Part shown: one piece after another, positions 24,362 through 33,860 of the stretch | Numbering within the stretch: the stretch's first letter is position 1 | Layout of the letters: the number at the start of each line of letters is the position of its first letter | Assembly: GCF_004337705.1 (NCBI RefSeq) | Contig: NZ_SKBU01000018.1 | Span: 1-64,000 of the forward strand | Source: Rubrobacter taiwanensis | GTDB lineage: Bacteria > Actinomycetota > Rubrobacteria > Rubrobacterales > Rubrobacteraceae | Reading direction: 5' to 3' | Length of the DNA stretch: 64,000 nt | Translations under genes and position numbers: made by a program | The notes under the pieces: model-generated | Database searches by the model: none | What the model was told of the DNA's origin: nothing | Seen by the model: only the letters and a program-made list of their open reading frames with translations

Positions 24362-25374
24362 GGCCGACCGCTCCCTCCCGGGATTAGCTCCTCGAACTCC
24401 TTGCGGGGATCTACACCCCGGCTCATCTGCCAACGATAGATCAAGATGACAAAGACAGGCGTCAGGATCGCCGTCGTGACCGTGGAAGCCGCAACCTGCG
24501 CCGTTGCAACCTCGGCTACGGCCTCGTAGGCCGGGTCCGCCAGCGCAACGGCGGCCGGAGTCGCCACGGCGTTGCCCGCGGTGGAGGCCTCGGCCGCCCC
24601 GGAGACAACGTTCCGCTGCCGGCGCGGCCGGCGGCGGATCAGGTACCATCCGTAGAGGAAGGCTATGGCGCCAAAGCCGGAGATCACGACCGTCATCACC
24701 CCCAGCAGAATACCCGGCGGCCCGGCCGTCAGGATGGTCCCGAAGTCTATGCTCGCTCCCAGCGGGAAGGCGAAGAAGGGTATCAGCAGCCGCTGGCCGG
24801 GCTTCAGGAAGTTACGGATGTCCTCATCCAGATTCCCCAGCACGAAACCTGCCAGTATCGGCACCAGCACGGCCACCAGGGCCAGCAGCGGTATGTCCGC
24901 CAGCCCTGCCACACCGAGCGCCACCAGCGTAAAGAACGGACCGTCGTTTATAGAGATCACCGAGACCGCACCGGTATCGGTTTCGTTGCCGAACTCCTCG
25001 GTGAGGGCTACGAAGAGTCCGCCGTTGGAGTTGGTCATCGCAGCGATTATGGCGACGGGGACCAGCCCGAGCAGAGTTCCGTCCGGCATGAGTGCGGCGA
25101 CCGCCAACCCCACGGCGACCCCCGCCGCCAGCTTGCCGAGCAGGATCGCAGCTCCCTTCTCCAGCGGCACCCCGGCAGCACGCGCCGGGATCTGAGCCCC
25201 CATACAGAACAGGAAAGCCCCGATGAGCGCCAGGGCCCCCTCCTTAAAGAGCGCGGTGGTGAAGCCCCCGATCTCCAGGGCCTCGGGGAAGAACGTATTG
25301 AGCGAAGCCCCCAGAAGCAGCGGGACGATCATCAGCCCACCGGGGATACGCTCTACCGTAGCGAGTATCCTCAC
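24358..25374 (-). CDS. kdgT: 2-keto-3-deoxygluconate permease (KdgT family)
   Basis: A 338-residue membrane protein with about ten helices. Family-typical parts are ERIPGGLMIVPLLLGASLNTFFP, AIIAAMTNSNGGLFVALTEEFG, SINDGPFFTLVALG and FFAFPLGASIDFGTIL. KdgT-type permeases import 2-keto-3-deoxygluconate or related acid sugars by proton symport. It is the second acid-sugar transporter in the operon, next to a GntP homologue, which suggests either two substrates or import plus export. Coupled to the kinase by a 4-nt overlap. Confidence 0.86.
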   Translation of the reverse strand: MRILATVERIPGGLMIVPLLLGASLNTFFPEALEIGGFTTALFKEGALALIGAFLFCMGAQIPARAAGVPLEKGAAILLGKLAAGVAVGLAVAALMPDGTLLGLVPVAIIAAMTNSNGGLFVALTEEFGNETDTGAVSVISINDGPFFTLVALGVAGLADIPLLALVAVLVPILAGFVLGNLDEDIRNFLKPGQRLLIPFFAFPLGASIDFGTILTAGPPGILLGVMTVVISGFGAIAFLYGWYLIRRRPRRQRNVVSGAAEASTAGNAVATPAAVALADPAYEAVAEVATAQVAASTVTTAILTPVFVILIYRWQMSRGVDPRKEFEELIPGGSGRP

Positions 25375-25383
25375 CCGTCCCTC

Positions 25384-26751
25384 CTAACCGAAGATCGCAT
25401 TCGCGATTAGCAGTGCGACTAGCGAGACCGCCCACACGATGGTGGTCGGAACGGACCAGGTGAGGATCTGCTCCTTCACGTCCCTGATACCAAGCGAACG
25501 ATTAATTACCCAGAACATACTGTCATTAAAGTACGAGAAGACTATGGAGCCGAGGCAGGCCGCCTGCGCCGCCAGAATCAGGTTCACATCCAGCCCGGAG
25601 ACGATGGGGGCCGAGATGGAGGCCCCGGTTATCATGGCGACCGTGCCGCTGCCCTGAATTATCCGCACCAGACTGGAGATTACGAACGGCAGCAGGATCG
25701 CCGGCAGCGCCGTAGCCGCGACGAGCTGCCCCAGCTCGTCTCCGGCGCCGCTCTCCCGCAACACGTTCCCCAGAGCGCCGCCGGCTCCCGTCACAACGAG
25801 TATGATCCCTGCCGAGCGTATCCCCTCCTCCATCCGATCCAGAGCGTTGGAGCGCTGCACGTGCCCGAACAGCCCGTAGATAGCTATCAAAAGACCTATC
25901 CCCACGGCTATTACCGGATTACCGAAGAACTGGGCGTACTCGAAGACTCCCCCCTCCAACTCCAGCGCAGCAACGGTCGTGTTGGCGAAGATCAGGAATA
26001 TGGGGACCAAGATGGGAGCGAGCGATCGGCCCAGCGGCGGCAGATCCTTGGCCTCCTCCTGCTCGACGAACTCCTGGAAGGTCCGTGGCCTCTCGGGACG
26101 CACCCAGCCCTCGCCGGTCTCATCCGGGAGTTGGTAGATACGGCGGCCGAGCCACCGGGCGTAGAGCACGCCCGTTATGGCTATGGGAATCCCGAATGCC
26201 AGCCCCGCGAGCAGCATCGTCCCGACGTCCACGCCGTAGATCCCGGCCACCCCCAGCGGTCCGGGGGTCGGCGGAACGGCGTGGTGGGTGGCCGTAAGCC
26301 CGATCCCGAGTGCCACCCCGAGCGCGATCACGGACTTGCCGGTCCTGGTAGAGAACGCCTTGGCCAGCGGCGTCAGGATCACGAATGCCGAGTCCACGAA
26401 GACCGGTATGGAGACGACATAACCGGTGAGCGCCAGCGCCCACTCCTCCTTCCTGCGCCCCAGCCATCTCAGGAAGCTGTAGGCCAGCCGCTCCGAAGCG
26501 CCCGAAACCTCCAGAATGCGCCCCAGCATGACGGCCAGCCCGATAACGAGTCCTATCACCGCTAGCGTGTTGCCGAACCCCTCGGTTATGGCGGTGGCAA
26601 CCTCCACCGGCGCGAGCCCTCCGATGAGCCCGGTGAGCGACGCCGCGATCAGGAGTGCCGGGAAGGCATGCACCTTCGTGCGCACCACCAGAAAGACGAG
26701 CGCGAATACACCTATGAGAAGACCTAAGGCGGCTTGTACTCCCGGATCCAA
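25384..26751 (-). CDS. GntP-family gluconate/hydroxyacid permease
   Basis: A 455-residue transporter with about 12-14 helices, including VRTKVHAFPALLIAASLTGLIGGL, VSIPVFVDSAFVILTPLAKAFS and TATHHAVPPTPGPLGVAGIYGVD, the hallmark segments of the GntP (GntT, DsdX, YgbN) family. These carry gluconate, fructuronate, D-serine or similar hydroxy or amino acids with protons. A role in uptake of the substrate of the neighbouring racemase and kinase is likely. Nine bases upstream of kdgT. Confidence 0.9.
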   Translation of the reverse strand: MDPGVQAALGLLIGVFALVFLVVRTKVHAFPALLIAASLTGLIGGLAPVEVATAITEGFGNTLAVIGLVIGLAVMLGRILEVSGASERLAYSFLRWLGRRKEEWALALTGYVVSIPVFVDSAFVILTPLAKAFSTRTGKSVIALGVALGIGLTATHHAVPPTPGPLGVAGIYGVDVGTMLLAGLAFGIPIAITGVLYARWLGRRIYQLPDETGEGWVRPERPRTFQEFVEQEEAKDLPPLGRSLAPILVPIFLIFANTTVAALELEGGVFEYAQFFGNPVIAVGIGLLIAIYGLFGHVQRSNALDRMEEGIRSAGIILVVTGAGGALGNVLRESGAGDELGQLVAATALPAILLPFVISSLVRIIQGSGTVAMITGASISAPIVSGLDVNLILAAQAACLGSIVFSYFNDSMFWVINRSLGIRDVKEQILTWSVPTTIVWAVSLVALLIANAIFG

Positions 26752-26775
26752 AACCCCTCCTCGATCTACGCTGCC

Positions 26776-28035
26776 TTACGAATCACCAAACGGCGTTAGA
26801 TACCCTTCCGTGTCGAACTCCAACTCCTCCGACTCCCCGACACGCCGGGCACCTCCGGTAGCCAGAGCCTCGTCTAACAGATTCTCCGAGACGTATACGT
26901 CTCGGAGGTGCAAGGTGTTCGGGATGCGCACGAAGCGGGTCTCCTCCGGCGGCACGCCCCAGTTGCATCGGATGGCGGCCTCTATCGCGGCGCGGTCGCT
27001 CTCCAGCACCGGCGGTATCTTGCCCCGCTCGACGAAGGTGCTGGTCAGGACGTTCTCGTTGGTGACACCAAAATCTATACCCTCGAAGAGGCGGCGGGTG
27101 GTGAAGTCCGCGAGTCCCACGCCCAGCGCGTTGCCCCCGGTCTGCTGGCTGAGCCGGCTCACGATGAGATACTTCACCCGCGGGCTCTCAGGTTCCTCCA
27201 CGCCGGGTATCTTGAACCGCCCGATGATGTTGGTGTCCATGCCGGTGCCGGAGTAGTTCTTGCCCAGCTCGTCCACGAAGAGTACGTCCACATCTTCCAC
27301 GGGCAACTTCGGCATCATGGCCGCAGCTCTCCGTAGCAGCTCCGCCTCGCGCCGTGGTATCTCCTCCGGAGGGATGGCCTCCAGTACCGAGATCTCGTCG
27401 TAGCCGTTCTCCACGATGCCCACCCCGAAGAGCACCCGTCCCGACTCCAGCACCCTGCACCCCGCCTCGACCATGAAATCCCTGATGCCCCGTACTCCAT
27501 GGGAGTGCAGAACCAGCGCCTGCTCGTGCTTGCCGAGCCCGATGGAAGCCATCTTCAGAAGTCCGCTCTCGATCTCCGCCCGGAAGTCGGTGTGGGGCTT
27601 GATCCTCCCGACCAGAACGACGCCGTCGGCCCCGGCGGCGAGGCGGTCCATGTATACCGGAATACCGTGCCCGGTCTCCCCGATCCTCACGACCTCCATC
27701 GAGGACCGGATAGGGGCACCGCAGAACTTCTCCGTGATCCCGAGGCTCCTCAACACCTTCACCTGCCCCGCAGCGGTGGCCCCGCCATGGCTCCCCATCG
27801 CCGGGACGATGAACGGTTCGGCCCCCCTCTCCCCGAGAAAGCGCACCAGAGCCCGCAGGATGATCGCCACCCCCGCAATTCCCCGGCTCCCAGCGGTGAC
27901 GGCGACGCGCATGCCGGGCCGTATGCGCCTGGCTATCTCCTCCCGCGCACACTCCCGCCGCAGCGCAGCCTCTACGTCCCCCACGCGCTCGCCGGAGAAA
28001 CGCTGCCTGACCCTCACGACCCTGGGAAACTTCAT
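26776..28035 (-). CDS. LarA-like (DUF2088) nickel-pincer racemase/epimerase homologue
   Basis: A 419-residue protein of the DUF2088/LarA superfamily. GMRVAVTAGSRGIAGVAIILRALV resembles the N-terminal LarA fold; PAMGSHGGAT, GRIKPHTDF and LLKMASIGLGKHEQALVLH supply the Lys and His residues expected around the nickel-pincer nucleotide. LarA racemises lactate, and relatives epimerise other 2-hydroxyacids. Here it sits between a DeoR regulator and acid-sugar transporters, so it may invert C2 of the sugar acid before phosphorylation. The LarB/C/E cofactor genes are not in the window. ATG with GGAGGGCGCC upstream. Confidence 0.8.
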   Translation of the reverse strand: MKFPRVVRVRQRFSGERVGDVEAALRRECAREEIARRIRPGMRVAVTAGSRGIAGVAIILRALVRFLGERGAEPFIVPAMGSHGGATAAGQVKVLRSLGITEKFCGAPIRSSMEVVRIGETGHGIPVYMDRLAAGADGVVLVGRIKPHTDFRAEIESGLLKMASIGLGKHEQALVLHSHGVRGIRDFMVEAGCRVLESGRVLFGVGIVENGYDEISVLEAIPPEEIPRREAELLRRAAAMMPKLPVEDVDVLFVDELGKNYSGTGMDTNIIGRFKIPGVEEPESPRVKYLIVSRLSQQTGGNALGVGLADFTTRRLFEGIDFGVTNENVLTSTFVERGKIPPVLESDRAAIEAAIRCNWGVPPEETRFVRIPNTLHLRDVYVSENLLDEALATGGARRVGESEELEFDTEGYLTPFGDS

Positions 28036-28044
28036 GGCGCCCTC

Positions 28045-28830
28045 CTACACCAAATGGATCCTCGCAGAAGTAGCCTCCCGGAGAGCCTCCAGAGCCTCCT
28101 CCGGCACGGCCCGGTCGGTTATGAGATCGTCCACGACCTCCACCCCGGCTACCTCGAAGAAGGCCGGATCCCCGAACTTGCTGTGGTCGGCGAGCAGCAC
28201 AACCCTCCGGGCAGCCCGGATCATGGCCCGCTTGATCTCGGCCACGCCGATCCCGGCCTCGCTGAGCGACCCGTCCACCACAGCGTGGATGCCAAGCAGG
28301 AGTACGTCCACATGCAGCCGGCCCAGGAACTCCCGCGCCACAGGACCCACCAGCGTGAAAGACCCCTCCCGAACCTCGCCGCCGGTGACTATCACGCGAG
28401 ACCCGCCACCGGAAGCCAGCGCCGCAGCGATGCCGACGTCGTTGGTCACCGCCGTGACCTCCGGCCCTCCCTCCGCCACCGCCTCGGCCGCACAGAGCAC
28501 GGTTGAAGAGGAATCGAAGATCACGCTCTGCCCCGCCTCCAGCAGCGAGACGGCATGCCGGCCTATGCGCCGCTTCTCATCGGGATTCTGGCGACTGCGG
28601 TCCGCGAAGAGCGGCTCGAAGGCCGTGCGCCCGGAAACCACAGCCCCCCCGCGCGTCCGGCGTACCCGCCCACCAGCACTCAGCTCGTCCAGATCCCGCC
28701 GCACAGTAGACTCGGAAACCCCGATCTCACCAGCCAGCTCCGAGATCGAGGCCGCCCCCCGCCGCAGCAGAATCGCCAGCAACTCCGCCCGCCGCTGCGC
28801 CGGTATCTTGTGCAAAGACCCCCTCCCCAA
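28045..28830 (-). CDS. DeoR-family transcriptional regulator
   Basis: A 261-residue regulator with the DeoR helix-turn-helix (AQRRAELLAILLRRGAASISELAGEIGVSESTVRRDLDEL, with RRTRGGAV after it). The C-terminal sugar-phosphate isomerase-like sensor carries IFDSSSTV, VTNDVGIA, GGEVREGSFTLVGP and LLADHSKFG. Members bind phosphorylated sugars and repress catabolic operons. First gene of the acid-sugar operon. The start is uncertain: TTG 28839, GTG 28836 and TTG 28830 are all near AGGAGG (28840-28845); 28830 has the best spacing. Confidence 0.9.
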   Translation of the reverse strand: MGRGSLHKIPAQRRAELLAILLRRGAASISELAGEIGVSESTVRRDLDELSAGGRVRRTRGGAVVSGRTAFEPLFADRSRQNPDEKRRIGRHAVSLLEAGQSVIFDSSSTVLCAAEAVAEGGPEVTAVTNDVGIAAALASGGGSRVIVTGGEVREGSFTLVGPVAREFLGRLHVDVLLLGIHAVVDGSLSEAGIGVAEIKRAMIRAARRVVLLADHSKFGDPAFFEVAGVEVVDDLITDRAVPEEALEALREATSARIHLV

Positions 28831-28854
28831 ATCCACCAACCTCCTGACTCCGGC

Positions 28855-28884
28855 AATATATCATTTTCTGTCATTATCGATCAA
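28855..28884 (-). promoter_or_regulatory. Promoter of the acid-sugar operon with DeoR-site candidate
   Basis: On the minus strand TTGATC (28879-28884) and TATATT (28855-28860) are 18 nt apart, just upstream of the DeoR gene. The spacer contains repeated TGA-rich units (GATAATGACAGAAAATGA), which is a reasonable place for an autoregulatory DeoR operator. Confidence 0.5.
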
Positions 28885-28934
28885 GTTATTCCAGAATTAG
28901 CCATCCTTTGGCAAGGAGGGGTTGCGGGGATAAT

Positions 28935-28959
28935 CCCCGGGTCCTCCCGGGGGGTTTTT
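28935..28959 (+). terminator. GC hairpin with plus-strand T tract
   Basis: CCCCGGG and CCCGGGG arms (28935-28941, 28946-28952) with a TCCT loop are followed by GG and TTTTT on the plus strand. Both flanking genes run leftward, so the T tract faces the antisense direction of the glutamate dehydrogenase gene. On the minus strand the same hairpin lacks a U tract but could still end the gdh transcript. Confidence 0.45.
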
Positions 28960-28967
28960 GCGCCGGG

Positions 28968-31900
28968 CTATCTCGGGCGTTCGGGGGTTGGGGGAGTAGC
29001 GGCTGTGACCAGGTTACGGATCTCGCGCAGGGCTACAGAAAGGGTGGAGAGGTCGAAGACGCCGCCGGAGTTTATATCGGCGAGCACCTGCAGGGTACGG
29101 TCCACGGCCCGGCGGTTCTCCTCGGCCCAGGCCTCGATACGCTCCGGGGCGGGGCGGTTTTCGGGGGCGGTGAGGAGCACTTCGGCGGTGAGTTCGGCCT
29201 GCAGGTTGTATAGGTCGTCGCGCAGGGCGGCGCGTGCGAGCGTCTGCCAGCGGGTATCGCGGGGCAGCGCCTCGATATGTTCGCGCAGCCAGTGCAGGCG
29301 GAGCCGGTCGCCCAGGTGGAAGTACACGGCGGCGGAGGTCGCCACCGGGTGGCCGGTGGCGGCCGCCACGTCCACGATATCCAGTGCGGAGAACATGGCG
29401 CTAAGGGTTGCGAGCCGGTTGGCGAGATCGGCCGGGACGCCGTCTTCGGCGAGCTGCCGGGCCCGCCTTTCCAGTACCTTCCGGTCGCCATCGAGCATGA
29501 ACTGCGGGATATGTTCGGCGAGTTCGGCCGCGCCGGGAGCGAAGTACGCGATCGTCTTCCGGATCTCCAGCGGGGGGCGCCGGTTGCGCAGGAGCCAGCG
29601 CGTGGCGCGTTCGACCAGCTTGCGCGCCTCGAGCAGCATGCGGGTCTGCGTTGTGGCCGGGATGCGGCCGTCCAGGGCTTCGATCTCGGCCCAGAGCTCG
29701 CGCATGCTGAAGATCTGGCGCGCTGCGGTGTAGGCGCGGGCTATGTCCGGGAGGGCCGCGCCGGTCTCCTCGCTCATCCGGTAGGCGAAGGTGGTGCCGG
29801 CCCGGTTCACCATGCCGTTGGTGACGTGGGTAGCCGTGATCTCGCGCCGCAGCCGGTGCTCTTTCATCCGCTCCCGGAAGCGTTCCTGTAGCGGGTGCGG
29901 GAAGTAGCGGATGAACTCGTCGAAGAAGTAGGGGTCGTCCGGCAGGTCGCTCTTCAGCAGCCCGTCGTAGGTCGAGATCTTAGTGTATGAGAGCAGGACG
30001 GCAAACTCCGGGGCCGCAAGCCCCCCGCCCTCCGACTTGCGTTCGGCGATCTCCTCCTCCTGCGGCAGGAATTCCAGCTCGCGGTTCAGCACCCCGGAGC
30101 TCTCCAGGGCCCGGATGTAGCGGGCGTGCACCTCTGCCATCGAGTTCGCCTGAGCCACGGAGTTGCTGATCGCCTGCGTCTGCAGGTAGTTGTCGCGCAG
30201 CACGAGGGAGGCGACCTCCTCCGTCATCTCCTCCAGCAGCTCGTTGCGCTGCTTTTCGGTCATGTCCCCGCTCTCGACCACTGAGTCCAGCAGGATCTTG
30301 ATGTTCACCTCGTGATCGGAGCAGTCCACTCCGGCGGAGTTGTCTATGGCGTCCATGTAGATGCGGCCGCCGCCGAGCGCGTACTCTATGCGGCCCCGCT
30401 GCGTGAAGCCCAGATTGCCGCCCTCGCCCACGACGCGGCACCGGAGGTCGGCCGCATCGACCCTGACCGCGTCGTTGGCCTTATCTCCCACCTCGGCGTG
30501 CGTCTCGCCGGAGGCTTTCACGTAGGTACCGATGCCCCCGTTGAAGAGCAGGTCCACCGGAGCCTTCAAGAGCGCGCTTATGAGCTCGTTCGGCGTCATC
30601 CGCTCGGCGTCCACGTCCAGAAGCTCCCTCACCTGCGGCGAGAGGGGGATGGACTTGGCCGTCCGCGGCCACACGCCGCCGCCCTCGGAGATCACGCGCG
30701 GGTCGTAGTCCGCCCAGGTGGACCGGGGCAGCTCGAAGAGGCGTCTGCGTTCTTCGTAGCTCCGCTCCGGGTCGGGGTCGGGGTCCAGGAAGATGTGCCG
30801 GTGGTCGAAGGCTCCGACCAGCCGGATATGCCGGCTCTGAAGCATCCCGTTGCCGAACACATCCCCGGACATGTCTCCGATCCCGACGACGGTGAAGTCT
30901 TCCTCCTGGACGTTCATCCCCAGCTCGCGGAAGTGCCGCTTGACCGACTCCCACGCGCCGCGCGCGGTGATACCCATCGCCTTGTGGTCGTAGCCTGCCG
31001 ATCCCCCGGAGGCGAAGGCATCGCCGAGCCAGAATCCGTACTCTTCGGAGATGCCGTTGGCTATGTCCGAGAAGGTCGCGGTCCCCTTGTCCGCGGCGAC
31101 CACCAGATAGGGGTCGTCGCCGTCGTAGCGTACCACCCGCTCGGGCGGCCGGACCTCGCCGTCCACGAGGTTGTCCGTCACGTCGAGCATCCCGCGCACC
31201 AGGGTCTTGTAACACTCAACGACCTCCCTCTGGAGCGCCTCGCGCCCGCCGTCCGCGGGCGGCCGCTTGACAACGAAGCCGCCCTTGGCGCCGACGGGCA
31301 CGATCACGGCGTTCTTGACCATCTGGGCCTTCATGAGGCCCAGGATCTCGGTCCGGAAGTCCTCCCGCCGGTCGGACCACCGGATGCCGCCGCGCGCGAC
31401 CCTGCCGCCCCGCAGGTGCACGCCCTCGGTGCGCGGCGAGTAGACGAAGATCTCGAACATCGGCCGCGGGAGCGGGAGCTCGGGTATCCGCGAGGGGTCC
31501 AGTTTGAGCGAGAGATAGGTCTTGGGCTCCCCGGCGCGGTCTTCCCGGAAGTAGTTGGTGCGCAGGGTAGCCTGAATGAGGTTCAAAAAGCTCCTGAGTA
31601 TGCGGTCCTCGTCCAGGCTCGCGACGTGCTCCAGAGCGGACTCTATCTCGCCCCGGAGCCGTTCGGACTCCTCCGCGGCCCGCTCCCGCCGCTCCGGATC
31701 GAAGCGGGCCTCGAAGAGCTCTATCAGGAGCCGGGCGATGCGCGGATTGGCAGAAAGGGTGTCCTCCATGTAGTTCTGGCTGAAGGTGGTCTCCGTCTGG
31801 CGCAGGTACTTGCAGTAGGCGCGCAGGACCGTTATCTCGCGCCAGGTGAGCCGGGCGCCGAGCACGAGCCGGTTGAAGCCGTCGCTCTCCGCGGCCCCAT

Positions 31901-33809
31901 GCCAGGTGCGGGCGAAGGCATCCTGGAAGATCTCCCGCACGCCGTCGGCCCGGAACTCGCCGTCCCCGCGGTGGATCAGACCGAAGTCGTGGATCCAGAC
32001 CGGCTCCCCGCCGGCGGGTTCTATCCTGTACGGGCGCTGGTCCAGCACCTTCACGCCCATGTCCTCCAGCAGCGGCATGACTTCGGAGAGCGAGATCTGG
32101 TCCCCCCGCCGGTAGAGCCGGAAGCGCAGGAAGTCTTCGGGCTCCTCCAGCCGGTGGTAGAGCCTCATGCCCAGGTCCTCCCCGGACCCCAGACTCTCCA
32201 TCTGCTCGATGTCCGCCGCGGCGGTGCGGGTCAGATACTCGTCGCGGTAGCCGGGCGGGAAGGCGTTGCGGTAGCGGTTGAAGAGCTCGGTGCCCCGCTC
32301 CTCGCCGAAACGCTCCACGAGCGCGCCGTAGAGGGTGTCCGGCCACTCGCGGGTGGCCTCCACTATCCTGGCTTCTATCTCGTCTATGTCGTAATCCCGG
32401 GGTGCGCCCGAGTCGGTGTAGACGATAAAGTGCAGCCGTGCCAGCACCGACTCCGAAAGGTGCACCGAGAACTCCACGCTCCGCCCGTTAAACTCCCGCT
32501 GCAGGATCTCCTGGATCCGCTGGCGGGTCTGGGTGTTGTGGCGTTCGCGCGGCAGATAGACCAGGCAGGAGAGGAAGCGGCCGTAGGTGTCGCGCCGCAC
32601 GAAGAGCCGCACCCGCTGGCGCTCCTGCAGATGGACTATGCCCAGCGCGATGTCGTAGAGCTCCTCCTCGGAGATTTGCAGGAGCTGGTCGCGCGGGAAG
32701 GTCTCGAAGACCTCCAGCAGCGCCTTCTCGTAGTGGCTGTTCGGCGGGAAGCCCGTCCGCCGCATGACGTTCTCGATCTTGCGCCGGATGAGCGGTATGT
32801 CCCGCGGGTTCATGCTGTAGGCCGCCGAGGTGTAGAGCCCCAGGAAGCGCCGCTCGCCGCAGACCTCGCCGTTCTCGTCGAACCGTTTGACACCCACGTA
32901 GTCCAGGTACGAGGGCCGGTGCACCGGGGAGCGGGAGTTGGCCTTAGTCAGATTGAGCAGGTGCCTGGAGCGGGCCAGCCGCCGCACCTCCGGCGGCAGC
33001 TTGGCGAAGCTCCGGGATCTCGGCTCCCGGCCCTCCTGCCGCAGGATGCCCAGCCCCGTGCCCGGCACGGTGCGCAGCACATCCTCGCCGTCCTCGACGG
33101 CGAGCTCGTACTCCCGGTAGCCCAGGAAGGTGAAGTGGTGGTCGTCCAGCCACCTCAGGAAGGCGCCGACCTCGGAGACCTCCTCCCGGTCTACCGGCGG
33201 CGGGTTCTTCTCGAACTCCTCAACGATCTCGCGGATCTTCCGGCGCATCCTGGGCCAGTCCTCGACCGCCGCCCGTACCTCGCCAAGGACGCGCTCCAAG
33301 TTCCATCGCAGCTCCTCCAGCGCCTCCGGCTCGGTGCGCCGGTTGACCTCGATGTGTATCAGGGACTCCTGAAGAGCATCCTCAGCGTCCGGCGGCAGCA
33401 GCTCCAGCAGCCTCCCCCGGCCGTCACGCCGCACCCGGACGATGGGGTGGTTCATGAAGTGGATCTCATACCCCAGACGCGTGATCTCCATGCTTGTGGA
33501 GTCCACCAGAAACGGCATGTCGTCGTTTACGATCTCGATCGCCGTGTGAGTGGACTGCCAGCCGTACTCCTCGTGCCGCGGGTTGTACACCCGCACCTTC
33601 GCCTCGCCGGGTCTCCGCTGGCGCATGAAGTTCCAATGCGCTACCGCCGCCCCGTATATGTCCACCGGCGAGCGCTCTACCAGATCCTCCTCCGCGGTCC
33701 AGCCGTAGTACTGGCGCACGAATTCCTCAACCCGCGGGGCCTGATCTTCCGGCAGCAGCTCCCGGACGCGGGCCGCTACCTTGTCTAGAATCTCTTTCTT
33801 GGTCGGCAC
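28968..33809 (-). CDS. NAD-specific glutamate dehydrogenase, giant form
   Basis: A 1613-residue enzyme of the large (about 180 kDa) NAD-glutamate dehydrogenase class known from Streptomyces and Pseudomonas. The first about 700 residues are regulatory regions unrelated to small GDHs. The catalytic core contains GGIRWSDRREDFRTEILGLMKAQMVKNAVIVPVGAKGGFVVK with the active-site lysines, AADKGTATFSDIANGIS and VGIGDMSGDVFGNGML near the NAD site. A long helical C-terminus follows. It deaminates glutamate to 2-oxoglutarate and ammonium, a catabolic role. GTG start with AAAGGAGG. The glutamate-type symporter gene is 51 nt upstream on the same strand, so uptake and oxidation are linked. Confidence 0.97.
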   Translation of the reverse strand: MPTKKEILDKVAARVRELLPEDQAPRVEEFVRQYYGWTAEEDLVERSPVDIYGAAVAHWNFMRQRRPGEAKVRVYNPRHEEYGWQSTHTAIEIVNDDMPFLVDSTSMEITRLGYEIHFMNHPIVRVRRDGRGRLLELLPPDAEDALQESLIHIEVNRRTEPEALEELRWNLERVLGEVRAAVEDWPRMRRKIREIVEEFEKNPPPVDREEVSEVGAFLRWLDDHHFTFLGYREYELAVEDGEDVLRTVPGTGLGILRQEGREPRSRSFAKLPPEVRRLARSRHLLNLTKANSRSPVHRPSYLDYVGVKRFDENGEVCGERRFLGLYTSAAYSMNPRDIPLIRRKIENVMRRTGFPPNSHYEKALLEVFETFPRDQLLQISEEELYDIALGIVHLQERQRVRLFVRRDTYGRFLSCLVYLPRERHNTQTRQRIQEILQREFNGRSVEFSVHLSESVLARLHFIVYTDSGAPRDYDIDEIEARIVEATREWPDTLYGALVERFGEERGTELFNRYRNAFPPGYRDEYLTRTAAADIEQMESLGSGEDLGMRLYHRLEEPEDFLRFRLYRRGDQISLSEVMPLLEDMGVKVLDQRPYRIEPAGGEPVWIHDFGLIHRGDGEFRADGVREIFQDAFARTWHGAAESDGFNRLVLGARLTWREITVLRAYCKYLRQTETTFSQNYMEDTLSANPRIARLLIELFEARFDPERRERAAEESERLRGEIESALEHVASLDEDRILRSFLNLIQATLRTNYFREDRAGEPKTYLSLKLDPSRIPELPLPRPMFEIFVYSPRTEGVHLRGGRVARGGIRWSDRREDFRTEILGLMKAQMVKNAVIVPVGAKGGFVVKRPPADGGREALQREVVECYKTLVRGMLDVTDNLVDGEVRPPERVVRYDGDDPYLVVAADKGTATFSDIANGISEEYGFWLGDAFASGGSAGYDHKAMGITARGAWESVKRHFRELGMNVQEEDFTVVGIGDMSGDVFGNGMLQSRHIRLVGAFDHRHIFLDPDPDPERSYEERRRLFELPRSTWADYDPRVISEGGGVWPRTAKSIPLSPQVRELLDVDAERMTPNELISALLKAPVDLLFNGGIGTYVKASGETHAEVGDKANDAVRVDAADLRCRVVGEGGNLGFTQRGRIEYALGGGRIYMDAIDNSAGVDCSDHEVNIKILLDSVVESGDMTEKQRNELLEEMTEEVASLVLRDNYLQTQAISNSVAQANSMAEVHARYIRALESSGVLNRELEFLPQEEEIAERKSEGGGLAAPEFAVLLSYTKISTYDGLLKSDLPDDPYFFDEFIRYFPHPLQERFRERMKEHRLRREITATHVTNGMVNRAGTTFAYRMSEETGAALPDIARAYTAARQIFSMRELWAEIEALDGRIPATTQTRMLLEARKLVERATRWLLRNRRPPLEIRKTIAYFAPGAAELAEHIPQFMLDGDRKVLERRARQLAEDGVPADLANRLATLSAMFSALDIVDVAAATGHPVATSAAVYFHLGDRLRLHWLREHIEALPRDTRWQTLARAALRDDLYNLQAELTAEVLLTAPENRPAPERIEAWAEENRRAVDRTLQVLADINSGGVFDLSTLSVALREIRNLVTAATPPTPERPR

Positions 33810-33860
33810 TCTGCAAAACCTCCTTTGCGGCCCGTAGCTTATCCTCCGCGCGCCGCCGCG

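Noticed and set aside
30312-33788. Very long plus-strand open frame opposite the glutamate dehydrogenase gene
   Set aside because: Antisense open frames are expected in high-GC genes; the minus-strand protein is an unmistakable conserved enzyme and the antisense translation has no recognisable domain.
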